In this document: positions 37,087 to 64,000 of the stretch, piece after piece | How positions within the stretch are numbered: the stretch's first letter is position 1 | Layout of the letters: each line of letters begins with the position of its first letter | Source: Pseudoduganella ginsengisoli | GTDB lineage: Bacteria > Pseudomonadota > Gammaproteobacteria > Burkholderiales > Burkholderiaceae_D | Assembly (NCBI RefSeq): GCF_009720865.1 | Contig: NZ_WNLA01000021.1 | Span: 1-64,000 of the forward strand | DNA length: 64,000 nt | Direction of reading: 5' to 3' | Notes under the pieces: generated by a model | The model's input: the letters and a program-made list of their open reading frames with translations, nothing else | Told to the model about the DNA's origin: nothing | Database searches by the model: none | Made by a program: the position numbers and the translations under genes

Positions 37087-38361
37087 CTATTGACCCTGCA
37101 GGCGCTGGCGGACGAAGGCTGCAAATCGTTTCACGCCTTCCGCAATCGCCTCTTCCCCCACGTTGCTGAACGCCAGCCGCACATGGCGTTCATGCCCCGG
37201 CGCCAGCGCAAAGAACGACAGCGGCATAACAATCACGCCAAACTGCCGCGCGCAGATATCGGCTTCCTCCGCCCCGAAATCAAACGGCAGCTTCAGCACC
37301 AGGAAGAAGCCGCCCTGCGGCACATTCCACGTGATCTGCTGCGGCCATTCCTTGAACGCACTGTCCAGGCACGCCAGCATCGTATCGCGGTTGCCGCGGT
37401 AATACGCCACGGCGGGCTCGATCGATGCGCGCAGGCTGCACTGCTGGTCGAGCAAGATGCCCCCGACGATGGCTTGCGACACCTGGCTGGTATTGAGCGT
37501 GGAAAAGCTCTTGGCCTGCGACAGCTGCGCCATGACCTGCTTGCCGCATACCTGCCCTTGCAGCATACGCTCCGGCACGATGGCAAAGCCGACCCGCAGC
37601 GCCGGACAGATGGTCTTCGAATACGTACCGAGGAACACGACGCAGCCATGGGAATCCAGCGCATACATGGGTGGGATGGTCTCGCCTTCGTAGCGGAACA
37701 TGCCGTACGGATTATCTTCCAGCACCACGATGCCTTGCGCGGCGCAATAGGCAATGAGCTGCATGCGCGTTGCATACGACAGCACGCTGGCCGACGGGTT
37801 ATCGAAGTCTGGCACCAGGTACAGCGCGCGCGGGCGCTTGCCATGCTGCTCAAGGCGCGCCACGGCGGCAGCCAGCGCATCGGCCATGTCCGCTTCGTCA
37901 TCGCAGCGGAAGCCGGCAATCTCGATGCCGTGCAAATCCGCCACGCCGGTGGCGCCGATATACGTGGGCGTGCGCGCCAGCAGTACGTCGCCCGGCTCGC
38001 TGCACAACTGGCGTACGCACAGGTCGATGGCTTCCTGTCCGCCCGCCGTCACCAGCACTTCGCCTGCAAGGCAGGCAATGCCATGGTCATGCCGCACCTG
38101 GCGCGCAATCAAGCCATTGATGATGCCGTTGGTGTTGCCGTACTGGCCAAGCAAGTGATATGCCTGTTCTTCCGGCATGCGTTTTTCATCCGCAAAGTAA
38201 TCGACGAAACGCGCGCCAGCGCCCATCCACTGCTGCAAATGGATGAATTGCTGCGCCGGGCGTCCGGAGGCAAACGAAATCGCCGCAGGAAAGCGCGCGG
38301 AAATCTCGTTCAGGAAATTCATTACATCGAGGCGCGTGTGCGCCCCTGCCGCCTGGCTCAT
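37087..38361 (-). CDS. PLP-dependent class I/II aminotransferase (HpgT-like candidate)
   Basis: Aminotransferase of 424 residues. The start at 38361 has a strong GAGGAGG 7 bases upstream; the in-frame ATG at 38376 does not. Fold type I blocks are SFASGRPAQQF, LLGQYGNTNGIINGLIARQ, VTAGGQEAIDLC, PDFDNPSASVLSYATR and VLEDNPYGMFRYEGE, with the PLP lysine in GTYSKTICPALRVGF (Lys 249). There is no DNA-binding domain, so it is not a full MocR regulator. It follows the VOC gene by 18 bases and was probably co-transcribed with it. It would convert a 2-keto acid to an amino acid, and an arylglycine role is inferred from context. Aminoadipate-type transamination is an alternative. Confidence 0.88.
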   Translation of the reverse strand: MSQAAGAHTRLDVMNFLNEISARFPAAISFASGRPAQQFIHLQQWMGAGARFVDYFADEKRMPEEQAYHLLGQYGNTNGIINGLIARQVRHDHGIACLAGEVLVTAGGQEAIDLCVRQLCSEPGDVLLARTPTYIGATGVADLHGIEIAGFRCDDEADMADALAAAVARLEQHGKRPRALYLVPDFDNPSASVLSYATRMQLIAYCAAQGIVVLEDNPYGMFRYEGETIPPMYALDSHGCVVFLGTYSKTICPALRVGFAIVPERMLQGQVCGKQVMAQLSQAKSFSTLNTSQVSQAIVGGILLDQQCSLRASIEPAVAYYRGNRDTMLACLDSAFKEWPQQITWNVPQGGFFLVLKLPFDFGAEEADICARQFGVIVMPLSFFALAPGHERHVRLAFSNVGEEAIAEGVKRFAAFVRQRLQGQ

Positions 38362-38379
38362 GCCGGACCTCCTCAAAAG

Positions 38380-38886
38380 TCAGTAACCGCCGGACTGTTC
38401 CAGCTGCGCGAATAATTCGTTGACGTTTTCTTCGAGAAAACCGGCTTCGCCGCTGCGCTCAATGAATTCAAAACTCATGCCGGAATTCGGGTCGCGCTTC
38501 GAGAACAGCTGGCGCAATCCGGCGCCGCGGATGATGTCCGTATCGAACTGCATGCCCTGCTTGGCCAGCGCCGCGCCCACGGCTTCCACGTCATCGACGC
38601 CGAACGCAATGTGCGCCACGCCGGGGCCATATTCGGTCACCAGCCGCGAAACCTGGGATTCCGGTTCCGTGCCCTGGCACAGCACGAATTTGATATCGCC
38701 CTTTTTCAGCTCGGCGGAAATCATGCCGGTACGGGCGCCGCGAATGACACGCCGCTGTAACAATTCAAAGCCGAGGATGTTGCAGTAGAACGCAATCCCC
38801 TCTTCCAGGTCCCTGACAGCAAGGGCAATATGGTCTATACATTTAAAGTTTGCCGTCATTTCAGGCAAGACACATTCCATTCGCAT
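38380..38886 (-). CDS. VOC-fold protein resembling the catalytic half of HPPD/hydroxymandelate synthase
   Basis: Protein of 168 residues; the ATG at 38886 follows AGAGGG by 7 bases. It has two VOC modules in tandem: IDHIALAVRDLEEGIAFYCN with YCNILGF, and VAHIAFGVDDVEAVGAAL. It then ends like HPPD: LRQLFSKRDP, FEFIERSGEAGF, and a final helix ENVNELFAQLEQ. His 19, His 92 and Glu 140 match the 2-His-1-carboxylate iron ligands of the C-terminal half of HPPD and 4-hydroxymandelate synthase. Those enzymes are about 350 residues because of an extra non-catalytic N-terminal half, which is absent here. Methylmalonyl-CoA-epimerase-like or other VOC roles remain possible. It is the first gene of a pair with the aminotransferase and is divergent from the NRPS genes. 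Confidence 0.8.
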   Translation of the reverse strand: MRMECVLPEMTANFKCIDHIALAVRDLEEGIAFYCNILGFELLQRRVIRGARTGMISAELKKGDIKFVLCQGTEPESQVSRLVTEYGPGVAHIAFGVDDVEAVGAALAKQGMQFDTDIIRGAGLRQLFSKRDPNSGMSFEFIERSGEAGFLEENVNELFAQLEQSGGY

Positions 38887-39168
38887 CACACATCCCTCTC
38901 ATTAAGAAAAACGTCTTACGCTGCTTACGCCAAGGCTGGAGCGCGATGCTGTCTGCGCCGTATAGCGCCCGCCGTTGCAGGCACAACACACAAATGCAAT
39001 ATACGAAGCCAATTATTCTATTATCAAGTATGCTTCGGTCACAATATTTTTAATTGTTAACTGTGGCCATTTAACCAATCCAATGTGACAACAGAAAGTA
39101 ATGCCTTGAGTAATTTGTAGTTGCATTAGCAGAAATGTTGTCATGGCACGACGGATTCAATGAATTGG

Positions 39169-39197
39169 TTGACAGTGGTTTTATTAATATTTAACCT
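39169..39197 (+). promoter_or_regulatory. Candidate promoter for the NRPS genes
   Basis: TTGACA at 39169-39174 is followed, after 17 bases, by TAACCT (three of six consensus matches). The surrounding 39000-39210 is markedly AT-rich against the GC-rich background. The whole stretch 38887-39614 holds no convincing gene. It should contain the start signals of both the VOC/aminotransferase pair and the NRPS genes, and a leader of about 400 bases. Confidence 0.4.
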
Positions 39198-39614
39198 TTT
39201 TATCGAATTTACATCGTTGCCTGCGCAGCCACATTGCACAATGGTGAAGATTTCGTACTGGGGATAGAACGTTTGAGGCAGCCTCAACCCGTCGTCAAGG
39301 CGGTTCTATAAGTTATTAAAACCATGCACCTGGTGTGCACCCGAAGCGGGTGTCGAACGGGCAGCGTTACAGATGGAATTGTTCACATGTCACAGCACTG
39401 CTCCCTCGGCATAACCGCCGCCTTGCGCCGCGCATCGCTATACGTCGTCCGCGTAGCCGCCATCAAGATCCCGTAAGAGATCCCGGTCTTTCCAGCATTA
39501 CCGCCATTCCGGCATGGGCCGGGCAGGATTTTTCTGTGAACGTTTGCTTCGTCCGGGCCACAAGCCGTGACGCGGGCAAGCCTTCAAGCATGAACTCTGA
39601 TGAGGGGTCGCAGC

Positions 39615-42600
39615 ATGTTGAGCACAGGTGTCAATCAGGTTTTGGAAAATGCACTGGCCTTGTCGTCCGTGCAGCAAGTGGTGTGGATCGATCAGCTGCT
39701 GCACCCCCAGGCGCCGCTGTATAACATCGGGATCGCGTGGCAAATCCGCGGACCGCTCGACGCCGCCCTGCTGGAACGCGCCATCAATGCCGTGGCCAAC
39801 GCGAATGACGCGCTGCGCCTGGTGCTGGCCCCCAATGGCCAGCCACGCCAACGCATCCTGCCCCGCGCCGATATGACGGTTGCCGTCATCGACTTTGCCG
39901 GCGAACCGGATGCGGAACAGCGCGCGCACGCCTACATGCAGCAGCATATGCAGCAGCCGTTCGACCTGTCCGCCGGCCTGCTGTGGGAAGCGCAGCTGGT
40001 GCGCACGGGCGCTGAATGCCACTACTGGCTGCAGCGCTACCACCACCTGGTCACAGATGGTTTCGGCATTGCCAACATCGTGCACGCGGTGGCCGGCGCT
40101 TACAACCGGCTGCTGGCGGACGCCGGCGCCCACATCGAGGCCGGCCCGTCCTACCTCGACTTCATTGCCGACGACGCCGCATACCAGGCGTCCGCCCGCT
40201 ATGCACGCGACCGCGACTTCTGGTGCGAGCGCTATACGCAATTGCCGGAACCCCTGTTCAAGCGCAAAGGATTCGCCGCGCCGGGCCAGGTAGCGCCTGC
40301 CGGACAGGTACGCTGGGCCATCCCGCGCACGCAATACGAACAGTTCGTGGCCTGCGCCACGCAGCATGGCTACACGATCACGCACCTGCTGATGGCCGCC
40401 ATCAGCGCCTGCTTCTCGCGCCTGTGCGGCACGGACGATATCGTCATCGGCATGCCCGTGCACAACCGCGGCAGCGCCGCGCACAAGCGCACCATCGGCA
40501 TGTTCTCGTCCGTCAGCCCGATCGGCGTCAAGGTCCGCCAGGACGGTTCATTCCTTGCACTGCTGGCGGACGTCGCAGCGGAAATGAAGCGCTGCTACCG
40601 CCACCAGCGCTTCCCCATCGCGGAATTGAACCGCTGCCTGAACCTGAACCACAGCGGCCGCAAACAGCTGTTCGACATCACCCTGTCGTCGATGAGCTTT
40701 AACGGCGACAACGTATTCGGTACGTCGCCCACGCGCGTGGTCCCCATCGATAACGGCTATGAACATGCGGCGCTGGCCATCGTACTGCGCGACCACCACG
40801 CGGGCGACGACGTCATGCTGGACTTCAACTACAACAGCGACGTGTTTGACCACGTGGAAGCGCAAGCCATCCAGCGCCGCATGGCGCTGCTGCTGGAAGC
40901 GGCCGTGCGCGATCCCCATCAGGCAATTTATCGCCTGCCGCTGATGGATGAAGCGGAACGCCATCAAGTGCTGTACGGCTTTAACGATACCGCCATGCCG
41001 TATCCGCGCGAGCTGCTGATGCACCAGCTGTTCGAACAGCAGGCCGCAGCCACGCCGATGGCGTGCGCGCTGCGCCACGGCGCGGACAGCATCAGCTACG
41101 CGGAATTGAACGCCCGCGCCAACCGCCTTGCGCGCCATCTGCAGCAACTGCAGCAACGGCATTTGCAGCCGGACGCGCGGATTGCCGTGTGCATGGAACG
41201 GGGCATCGATATGGTCGTGGCCCTGTTCGCCATCCTGAAAGCCGGCGCCGCATACGTGCCGCTGGATCCGGGCTACCCGGCCGAACGCCTCGCCTACATG
41301 CTGGCCGACAGCGCACCGGCGGCCGTGCTGGCGCAGCGCGGCACGCAGGCGCAGGTGGGCAGCGGCATGCACGTGATCGAAGTCGATGGCGAGGCACAGC
41401 CATGGGCCGCACTGGACGATGCCAACCTGCCTGCAGTGGCACAGGCAACGTCGCTGGCCTACGTCATCTACACGTCCGGTTCCACGGGGCTGCCCAAAGG
41501 CGTGATGCTGACCCACCGCAATGGCGTCAATTTCATTGCCTGGGCCTTGTCCGCGTTTACCGCGCAACAGCTGGAACGCACGCTGTGGGCCACGTCGCTG
41601 AATTTCGACTTGCACGTGTATGAATGCTACGTGCCGCTGTCCTGCGGCGCCACCATCACCATCGTGGACAACGCGCTGGCGCTGCTGCGCACTGAGACCG
41701 ACGCCACGCTGCTCAATACCGTGCCTTCCGCCATCGAAGCGCTGGCCAATGCAGGCGCGATTCCCGCCACGGCCCGCACCATCAATATGGCCGGTGAAGC
41801 GCTGAAGCGCAGCCTCGTTGAAAAACTGTTTGCCACGACGGCGGCCGATACCGTCTGCAACCTGTATGGTCCGTCCGAAACCACAACGTATTCCACGTGG
41901 ACGGCCATGAACCGCGCCACCGGCTACGTGCCCCACATCGGCCGCCCCATTGCCAATACCACCGTGTACGTGCTCGATGCTCAATTGCAGCCGGCGCCGG
42001 TCGGCGTCGCAGGTGAACTGTACATCGGCGGCGACGGCGTGGCGCGCGGCTACCTGAACCGCCCGGAATTGACGGCGGAACGCTTTGTTGCCGATCCCTT
42101 CGTGGACGGCGCCGTCATGTACAAGACGGGCGACCTGGGACGCTGGCTGGCCGATGGCAACATCGAATACCTGGGCCGCAACGACTTCCAGGTCAAGATC
42201 CGCGGCTTCCGCGTCGAACCCGGTGAAATCGAAGCCCGCCTGGCAGCGTGCGCGGGTGTGCGCGAAGCGCTGGTGATAGCCCGCGAAGACCAGCCGGGCG
42301 GCCAGCGCCTGGTCGCCTACGTGCTGGCGCATGATGGCGTGGAACTGTCGCCCGCCGGTTTGCGCGATGCGCTGGCGGCCACCCTGGCCGACTACATGGT
42401 GCCCAGCGCCTTTGTCGTGCTGGACGCCTTCCCCCTGACGCCAAACGGCAAACTGGATCGCAAGGCGCTGCCTGCGCCGGATGCCGATGCCGTCATCGTG
42501 CGCGCCTACGAGGCGCCTGCCGGCGAACAGGAGCAGGCGCTGGCCGCCATCTGGTGCGCACTGCTGGGCATCGAACAGGCGGGACGCCACGACCACTTCT

Positions 42601-45600
42601 TTGACCTGGGCGGCAATTCCCTGCTGGCCGTGCAGCTGGCGTCGCAGGTGCGCGCGCGGCTGGGCGTGGAACTGGCGCTGCGCGATATCTTTGCGGCGCC
42701 TACCTTGGCCGGCATGGCCGCAGCACTGGCGGCGGCAAGCCATGCCGCGCCCGCGGCGATTACACCTGTCGCCCGCGATGGCGCTTTGCCGCTGTCGTTC
42801 TCCCAGCAGCGCCTGTGGTTCCTGGACCGGCTCGATCACAGCGCCAGCGTGGCTTACCACATGCCCGCCGCCATGCGCCTGGCCGGCCCGCTGGACAAGG
42901 CGGCGCTGCAAGCCGCGCTGGACCGCGTGGTGGACCGCCACGAAAGCCTGCGCACCGTATTTACCGATGCCGATGGCGAACCAGTGCAGTCCATTACGCC
43001 GCCCGGCTGCGGCTTCACGCTGCTGGAAAAAGACTTGAGCCAGTTCGCCGGCCATGAACAGCAATTCGCCGTCATGCAGGCGTGCACGGATGAAGCCAGC
43101 CAGCCATTCGACCTGGCGGCGGGCCCGCTGATGCGCGGCCAGCTGCTGTACCTGGCGCCGAACCAGCACGTGCTGCTGCTGACCAAGCACCACATCATTT
43201 CCGACGGCTGGTCCACTGCCATCCTCGTGCGGGAAATCTCCACGCTGTATGCAGCCTTCCGCGCAGGACAGGACGATCCGCTGGCGCCGCTGGCGCTGCA
43301 CTATGCCGACTACGCCGCATGGCAGCGCCGCTGGCTGCAAGGCGGCGTGCTGGCGCAGCACAGCGCCTTCTGGAAGGATTATTTGAGCGGCGCACCGGAA
43401 TTGCTGGAATTGCCGGCAGACCGCCCCCGCCCTGCCCGCCAAAGCTATGCAGGCGCCACCTTGCCGCTGGCCTTGCCGGCCGCCCTGTCGGACGCGCTGC
43501 GTGCGCTGAGCCAGCGCCATGGCGTCACGTTGTTCATGACCATGCTGGCCGCATGGTCCGCGCTGCTGGCCCGCCTCAGCGGCCAGCACGATATCGTGGT
43601 CGGCGTTCCCGTGGCGAACCGCCAGCGCGCGGAACTGGAACCGCTGATCGGCTTCTTCGTCAACACGCTGGCGCTGCGCGTGCAGCTGGACGACGATCCC
43701 GCTGCCGGCGACCTGCTGGCGCGGGTCAAGGCATCGGCGCTGCAAGCAATGTCGCACCAGGACTTGCCGTTCGAGCAAGTGGTGGAAGCCGTATCGCCCA
43801 GCCGCAGCATGCGCCACAGCCCAGTATTCCAGGTGATGCTGAATATGACGGACATGGCCGGCGCGCAAGCGCTGTCGCTGCCCGGCGTGGAAATCGAACA
43901 CATCAGCCAGGGCGGCGATACGGCGCAGGTTGACCTCAGCCTGACCTTGCACGACGGCGGCGGCGCCATTCACGGCGAACTGCGCTATGCGACCGCGCTG
44001 TTCGATGCCGCTACCATCGCGCGCATGGCCGGCTACTTCGAACGCATACTGGCCGGCATGGCGGCCGACGACCGGCAAGCCGTCAGCCGCATCGCGCTGC
44101 TTGATGCCGGCCAGCGCAACGAGCTGCTGGTGCAATTCAATGACAACGCGGCGCCGTATCCCAAGGACCGCCTGATCCACGCCTTGTTCGAAGAGCAGGC
44201 GGCGGCGCGGCCCGGCGCCACGGCGCTGGTATTTGAAGACCGCCACGTCAGCTATGCGCAGCTGAACGCCCGCGCCAATGCGATTGCCCAGCACTTGCTG
44301 GAACTGGGCATCCAGCCGGATGACCGGGTCGCGCTGTGCGCGTTGCGCGGCATCGGCTTGATTGCCGCCATGCTGGGCATCCTGAAAGCAGGCGGCGCCT
44401 ACGTACCGCTGGACCCGGATTATCCTGCCGAACGCATGGCCTTCATGCTGGCCGACTGCACGCCGGCCGCCGTGCTGGCGGAGCGGGACCTGGCGCACAA
44501 GCTGCCTGCATTGTCCATGCCGCTGCTGTTGCTGGACCATGCCCGCTACGACGAAGCCCACCACGCCAACCCTGTGCTGCCGCAGCTGACCGCGCGCCAC
44601 CTGGCTTACGTGATCTACACGTCCGGTTCGACGGGCAACCCGAAAGGCGTGATGGTCGAACACCACAACGTGCTGCAGCTGGTGATCAATGAACCGTGCG
44701 TGCAGATCAGCACAGACGATTGCCTCGCCTATTGCGCGAACCCGGCATTCGACGCGTCCACGTGGGAAATCTGGCTGGCCCTGCTCAATGGCGCGAAATT
44801 GCTGGTGATTCCCCATGCCGTGCTGCTGGATCCACACGCGTTTGGCGCGTTGCTGGAACAGCAGTCCGCCACCATCCTGCAATTGACGGTGGGCTTGTTC
44901 AACCAGTATGCAACGCCGATGGCAGCGCAATTCCGCCGGCTGAATTACCTGCTGTTTGGCGGCGACCAGCCCAGCCTCGCCACCGTGGCGCGCGTGCAGG
45001 CGCACAGCGCCCCGCGCCACCTGGTGCATACGTACGGCCCGACGGAAACCACGACGTTCACGGCGACGCTGGAAATCGACGGCACGATCCAGTCTGCCCA
45101 CACGCTGCCGATCGGCCGTCCGATCGCCAACACGCGCCTGTACGTGCTGGACCGCCACCTGCAGCCGGCGCCGCTGGGCGTGGCCGGTGAAATCTATATC
45201 GGCGGCGCCGGCGTCGCGCGCGGCTATTTGAACCGCGCGGAATTGACGGCGGAACGGTTTATTGCCGATCCGTTCAGCGCGGAACCCGGTGCGCGCCTGT
45301 ACAAAACGGGCGACCAGGGCCGCTGGCTGGCCAATGGCTGCGTGGAATTCCTGGGCCGCAATGACTTCCAGGTCAAGATCCGCGGCTTCCGCATCGAGCT
45401 GGGCGAAATTGAAAGCCGCCTCGTGGAATGCGACGGCGTGCGGGACGCCGTGGTGCTGGCGCGCCAGGACCAGCCGGGCGACAAGCGCCTGGTGGCCTAC
45501 CTGCTGGCCGACGAAGGCGTCACGCTGTCGGCTGCGGCATTGCGCAGCGCGCTGTCGGCCAGCCTCGCTGAATTCATGATCCCCAGCGCCTTCGTCACGC

Positions 45601-46037
45601 TCGACGCGTATCCGCTGACGGCCAACGGCAAGCTGGACCGCCGCGCCTTGCCTGCGCCGGACGGCGCGGCGCTGGCGGCGCGCATCTACGAAGCGCCGCA
45701 AGACGATAACGAAGAAGCCATCGCCGCCATCTGGCAGGAATTGCTGGGTGCGGAGCGCGTGGGCCGCAATGACCACTTCTTTGAGCTGGGCGGCCATTCG
45801 CTGATGGCGGTGCAGCTGGCTGCGCGCATCCAGCAGCGCTGCCACGTGGCGGTACCGCTGAAGGATTTGTTTGATGTCCCCGTGCTGGCCGACCTGGCCC
45901 AGCGCGTGACGGCGCTGCAATTTGCCGAATTCATGGACGACGACTTGCAAGCCATGCAGGACGAACTGGGCGCCATGTCGGAAGAGGAATTGCGGGCGCT
46001 GCTGGCCAGGGAAAGCGCGGCGGACGAGCCGCTGTAG
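39615..46037 (+). CDS. Nonribosomal peptide synthetase, modules 1-2 (C-A-T-C-A-T)
   Basis: Megaenzyme of 2140 residues. The ATG at 39615 has GAGGGG 7 bases upstream; an earlier ATG at 39600 has none. Domains: C1 about 10-440 (HHLVTDG near 142), A1 about 465-950 ([10 protein letters not shown] near 617), T1 (LGGNSLL, Ser about 1001), C2 about 1055-1490 (HHIISDG near 1192), A2 about 1510-2015, T2 (LGGHSLM near 2053). An acidic tail ends the protein ([20 protein letters not shown]). A C domain at the start of the first synthetase suggests lipo-initiation. My hand-aligned ten-residue pocket codes are DLYNNALTYK for A1 (like codes I recall for Ala, unverified) and DAWQLGTTFK for A2 (unassigned). 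There is no epimerization domain. Confidence 0.95.
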   Translation: MLSTGVNQVLENALALSSVQQVVWIDQLLHPQAPLYNIGIAWQIRGPLDAALLERAINAVANANDALRLVLAPNGQPRQRILPRADMTVAVIDFAGEPDAEQRAHAYMQQHMQQPFDLSAGLLWEAQLVRTGAECHYWLQRYHHLVTDGFGIANIVHAVAGAYNRLLADAGAHIEAGPSYLDFIADDAAYQASARYARDRDFWCERYTQLPEPLFKRKGFAAPGQVAPAGQVRWAIPRTQYEQFVACATQHGYTITHLLMAAISACFSRLCGTDDIVIGMPVHNRGSAAHKRTIGMFSSVSPIGVKVRQDGSFLALLADVAAEMKRCYRHQRFPIAELNRCLNLNHSGRKQLFDITLSSMSFNGDNVFGTSPTRVVPIDNGYEHAALAIVLRDHHAGDDVMLDFNYNSDVFDHVEAQAIQRRMALLLEAAVRDPHQAIYRLPLMDEAERHQVLYGFNDTAMPYPRELLMHQLFEQQAAATPMACALRHGADSISYAELNARANRLARHLQQLQQRHLQPDARIAVCMERGIDMVVALFAILKAGAAYVPLDPGYPAERLAYMLADSAPAAVLAQRGTQAQVGSGMHVIEVDGEAQPWAALDDANLPAVAQATSLAYVIYTSGSTGLPKGVMLTHRNGVNFIAWALSAFTAQQLERTLWATSLNFDLHVYECYVPLSCGATITIVDNALALLRTETDATLLNTVPSAIEALANAGAIPATARTINMAGEALKRSLVEKLFATTAADTVCNLYGPSETTTYSTWTAMNRATGYVPHIGRPIANTTVYVLDAQLQPAPVGVAGELYIGGDGVARGYLNRPELTAERFVADPFVDGAVMYKTGDLGRWLADGNIEYLGRNDFQVKIRGFRVEPGEIEARLAACAGVREALVIAREDQPGGQRLVAYVLAHDGVELSPAGLRDALAATLADYMVPSAFVVLDAFPLTPNGKLDRKALPAPDADAVIVRAYEAPAGEQEQALAAIWCALLGIEQAGRHDHFFDLGGNSLLAVQLASQVRARLGVELALRDIFAAPTLAGMAAALAAASHAAPAAITPVARDGALPLSFSQQRLWFLDRLDHSASVAYHMPAAMRLAGPLDKAALQAALDRVVDRHESLRTVFTDADGEPVQSITPPGCGFTLLEKDLSQFAGHEQQFAVMQACTDEASQPFDLAAGPLMRGQLLYLAPNQHVLLLTKHHIISDGWSTAILVREISTLYAAFRAGQDDPLAPLALHYADYAAWQRRWLQGGVLAQHSAFWKDYLSGAPELLELPADRPRPARQSYAGATLPLALPAALSDALRALSQRHGVTLFMTMLAAWSALLARLSGQHDIVVGVPVANRQRAELEPLIGFFVNTLALRVQLDDDPAAGDLLARVKASALQAMSHQDLPFEQVVEAVSPSRSMRHSPVFQVMLNMTDMAGAQALSLPGVEIEHISQGGDTAQVDLSLTLHDGGGAIHGELRYATALFDAATIARMAGYFERILAGMAADDRQAVSRIALLDAGQRNELLVQFNDNAAPYPKDRLIHALFEEQAAARPGATALVFEDRHVSYAQLNARANAIAQHLLELGIQPDDRVALCALRGIGLIAAMLGILKAGGAYVPLDPDYPAERMAFMLADCTPAAVLAERDLAHKLPALSMPLLLLDHARYDEAHHANPVLPQLTARHLAYVIYTSGSTGNPKGVMVEHHNVLQLVINEPCVQISTDDCLAYCANPAFDASTWEIWLALLNGAKLLVIPHAVLLDPHAFGALLEQQSATILQLTVGLFNQYATPMAAQFRRLNYLLFGGDQPSLATVARVQAHSAPRHLVHTYGPTETTTFTATLEIDGTIQSAHTLPIGRPIANTRLYVLDRHLQPAPLGVAGEIYIGGAGVARGYLNRAELTAERFIADPFSAEPGARLYKTGDQGRWLANGCVEFLGRNDFQVKIRGFRIELGEIESRLVECDGVRDAVVLARQDQPGDKRLVAYLLADEGVTLSAAALRSALSASLAEFMIPSAFVTLDAYPLTANGKLDRRALPAPDGAALAARIYEAPQDDNEEAIAAIWQELLGAERVGRNDHFFELGGHSLMAVQLAARIQQRCHVAVPLKDLFDVPVLADLAQRVTALQFAEFMDDDLQAMQDELGAMSEEELRALLARESAADEPL

Positions 46038-46139
46038 GCCGCTCAAAGAACACAAGTCAATAACAACGCTGCGGCGTCGGCGGCATACGCTATCCGCCTG
46101 ACGTTAATTTAAAAGCAACTATCGACACGGGGATTTTGG

Positions 46140-62375
<16,236 letters not shown>

Positions 62376-62378
62376 GTG

Positions 62379-64000
62379 GTGAATAAAGCAGCAGCCAACA
62401 TGGGAATGAATGCAATGAGCTACGACAGTAATCAGGATGACCGCATGGATGACGACGCCGGCGCCATCGCCATCATCGGCATGTCGGGACGTTTCGCCGA
62501 GGCGCACGACCTGGCCACGTTCTGGCAAAACCTGCGCAACGGTGTGGAATCCGTGCGCCCCGTCTCCGACGAAACATTGCTGGCAAACGGTGTCGATCCC
62601 GCCGAAATGGCCGACAAAAACTACATCAAGGTCGCGTCCACGCTGGACGGCGTGGACAGGTTCGATGCGGAATTCTTCGGCATCTCTCCGCGCGAAGCGG
62701 AAGTCATGGACCCGCAGCAGCGCCTTTTCCTGGAATGCGCATGGGAAGCGCTGGAACATGCCGGCTACGATCCCAAGGCGTATGCGGGCGCCATTGGCCT
62801 GTACGCAGGGACGGCGCTGAGCAGCTATCTGGTGCAAAACCTGATGCCGAACCGGCAGTTGCTGGCGTCCGTCGGCGACCGCCAGGTCTTGATGGTCAAT
62901 GAAAAAGACTTCCTGTGCGGCCGCGTGGCATTCGAGCTGAATTTGCGGGGCCCGGCCGTCGTCGTACAAACGGCTTGCTCCACGTCGCTGGTGGCCGTGC
63001 ACATGGCGTGCCAGAGCGTATTGAATGGCGAGTGCGACATGGCGCTGGCGGGCGGCGTGTCGATCCAGGCGCTGGAAAAACGGGGCTACCTGTACACGGA
63101 AGGCGGCTTGCTGTCGGCCGATGGCCACTGCCGCGCCTTCGACGCCAGCGCGACCGGCATCGTCACCGGCAATGGGCTGGGCATCGTGCTGTTGAAGCCC
63201 CTGGCCAACGCGCGCGCCGATGGCGACAATATCCTCGCCGTGATCCGTGGTTCCGCCATCAATAACGACGGCTCGGACAAGGCCAGCTTCACGGCGCCCA
63301 GCGTCGACGGCCAGGTGGCCGTCATCAGCGAAGCGCTGGCCATGTCCGGCGTCGACGCGGACACCATCAGCTACGTGGAAGCGCACGGCACCGGCACCAT
63401 GCTGGGCGACCCGATTGAAATGAATGCGCTGAAGCAGGCGTTTGGCGCCACCACGGACCGCAAGCAGTTTTGCGCCGTGGGTTCGCTGAAAACCAACCTG
63501 GGCCACCTGGACGTGGCGGCCGGCGTTGCGGGCCTGATGAAAACCGTGCTGGCGCTGCAGCACCGTGAAATTCCCGCCAGCCTGCATTGCGAACGCCCTA
63601 ACCCGCACATTGATTTCGACAACAGCCCGTTTTTCGTCAATACCGCGCTGAGGGAGTGGACCACAGACGGCGCGCCACGCCGCGCCGGCGTCAGCTCGTT
63701 CGGCATTGGCGGCACCAACGCGCACGTGGTGCTGGAAGAAGCGCCTGCCGTGCAAGCGGCCGCGCCATCGCGCGCCTGCCAGCTGCTGACGCTGTCGGCC
63801 CGTACGCCATCCGCGCTGGCCGCTTCCGCCAACCGCCTGGCGGACTTCCTCGCATCGCACCCGGACAGCAACCTGGCCGACGTGGCGCACACGTTGCAGC
63901 GCGGCCGCCATGCGTTTGCTTTCCGGCGCAGCATTGCATGCGGCAGCGTGGCCGCCGCCATTGACGCGCTGCGCGTCCCTGCACCGCACACCAAAGCCGG
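62379..64000 (+). CDS. Type I polyketide synthase, ketosynthase domain, runs off the right edge
   Basis: It begins 3 bases after the NRPS stop, in the same reading frame. GTG at 62379 (GGGGAA 8 bases upstream) is the favoured start; GTG 62376 and ATG 62400, 62406 and 62415 are alternatives. The frame stays open to the edge (over 540 residues). The ketosynthase domain starts IAIIGMSGRFAEAHDLATFW and has the full catalytic set: Cys in VVQTACSTSLVAVH, His in VEAHGTGTMLGDPIE and His in KTNLGHLDVAAG. It is followed by the KS-AT linker (SSFGIGGTNAHVVLEEAP). The acyltransferase region is only just entered, so extender choice and release are not visible. It should extend the heptapeptidyl chain from module 7 by a ketide unit. 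Confidence 0.95.
   Translation, partial: MNKAAANMGMNAMSYDSNQDDRMDDDAGAIAIIGMSGRFAEAHDLATFWQNLRNGVESVRPVSDETLLANGVDPAEMADKNYIKVASTLDGVDRFDAEFFGISPREAEVMDPQQRLFLECAWEALEHAGYDPKAYAGAIGLYAGTALSSYLVQNLMPNRQLLASVGDRQVLMVNEKDFLCGRVAFELNLRGPAVVVQTACSTSLVAVHMACQSVLNGECDMALAGGVSIQALEKRGYLYTEGGLLSADGHCRAFDASATGIVTGNGLGIVLLKPLANARADGDNILAVIRGSAINNDGSDKASFTAPSVDGQVAVISEALAMSGVDADTISYVEAHGTGTMLGDPIEMNALKQAFGATTDRKQFCAVGSLKTNLGHLDVAAGVAGLMKTVLALQHREIPASLHCERPNPHIDFDNSPFFVNTALREWTTDGAPRRAGVSSFGIGGTNAHVVLEEAPAVQAAAPSRACQLLTLSARTPSALAASANRLADFLASHPDSNLADVAHTLQRGRHAFAFRRSIACGSVAAAIDALRVPAPHTKA

Noticed and set aside
39335-39724. Plus-strand frame of 129 residues before the first NRPS.
   Set aside because: It overlaps the NRPS start in another frame, has no ribosome site and no recognisable sequence.
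40548-46055. Very long open frame on the minus strand opposite the first NRPS (also 46959-51869, 55722-58346 and 58431-63989 minus).
   Set aside because: They are antisense shadows of GC-rich NRPS/PKS genes: composition is His/Arg/Gln/Ala-rich with no domain, and they mirror codon bias of the sense genes.

Overview
The window is GC-rich, densely coded beta-proteobacterial DNA. The gene set (two-partner secretion, a MetE/MetR pair, a TorF-like porin, many paired regulators, long NRPS genes) and the protein style suggest Oxalobacteraceae (Janthinobacterium/Duganella/Massilia type). This is an inference from sequence character, not a database match.

Layout. (1) 1-10.5 kb, minus strand: a two-partner secretion operon, tpsB then a giant tpsA adhesin that runs off the left edge. 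The adhesin has an ESPR leader, a TPS domain, FG-GAP-like repeats and about 16 MBG-type repeats. (2) 10.7-12.7 kb, plus: a prokaryotic pentameric ligand-gated ion channel homologue, a terminator, then a periplasmic amino-acid binding protein. (3) 12.65-16 kb: metE and its divergent activator metR, with a candidate operator between them. (4) 15.9-23.5 kb, minus: a cobalamin-riboswitch operon encoding an exported, membrane-anchored CobN-like chelatase, an ExbB-like protein, an ExbD-like DUF2149 protein and a TonB-dependent receptor. (5) 23.5-27.1 kb: an Old Yellow Enzyme with a divergent LysR regulator and a perfect 18-bp palindrome between them, a PEBP/YbhB protein and an AraC regulator. (6) 27.2-31.05 kb: an operon of periplasmic binding protein, histidine kinase, internally deleted binding-protein paralogue and TorF-like porin. 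(7) 31.27-31.96 kb: a small element with inverted repeats of about 109 bp around one unknown gene and no transposase. (8) 32.2-35.8 kb: a chemoreceptor, a doubtful small ORF and a CYTH-CHAD protein. (9) 35.9-38.9 kb: an FMN alpha-hydroxy-acid oxidase facing an aminotransferase and a one-module HPPD/hydroxymandelate-synthase-like VOC protein. (10) 39.6 kb to the right edge: two NRPS genes (2 + 5 modules) and the start of a PKS gene.

The last two regions look like one biosynthetic locus. The assembly line begins with a condensation domain, so an acylated N-terminus is plausible. It reads seven residues, two of them probably Thr, then passes the chain to a ketosynthase. No epimerization or thioesterase domain is present in the window, so release lies beyond the right edge. 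The three neighbouring enzymes have the chemistry of arylglycine supply (arylpyruvate to arylglycolate to arylglyoxylate to arylglycine). Modules 4 and 6 carry a nearly identical 2.56-kb A-T-C segment, the mark of recent intragenic duplication or conversion.
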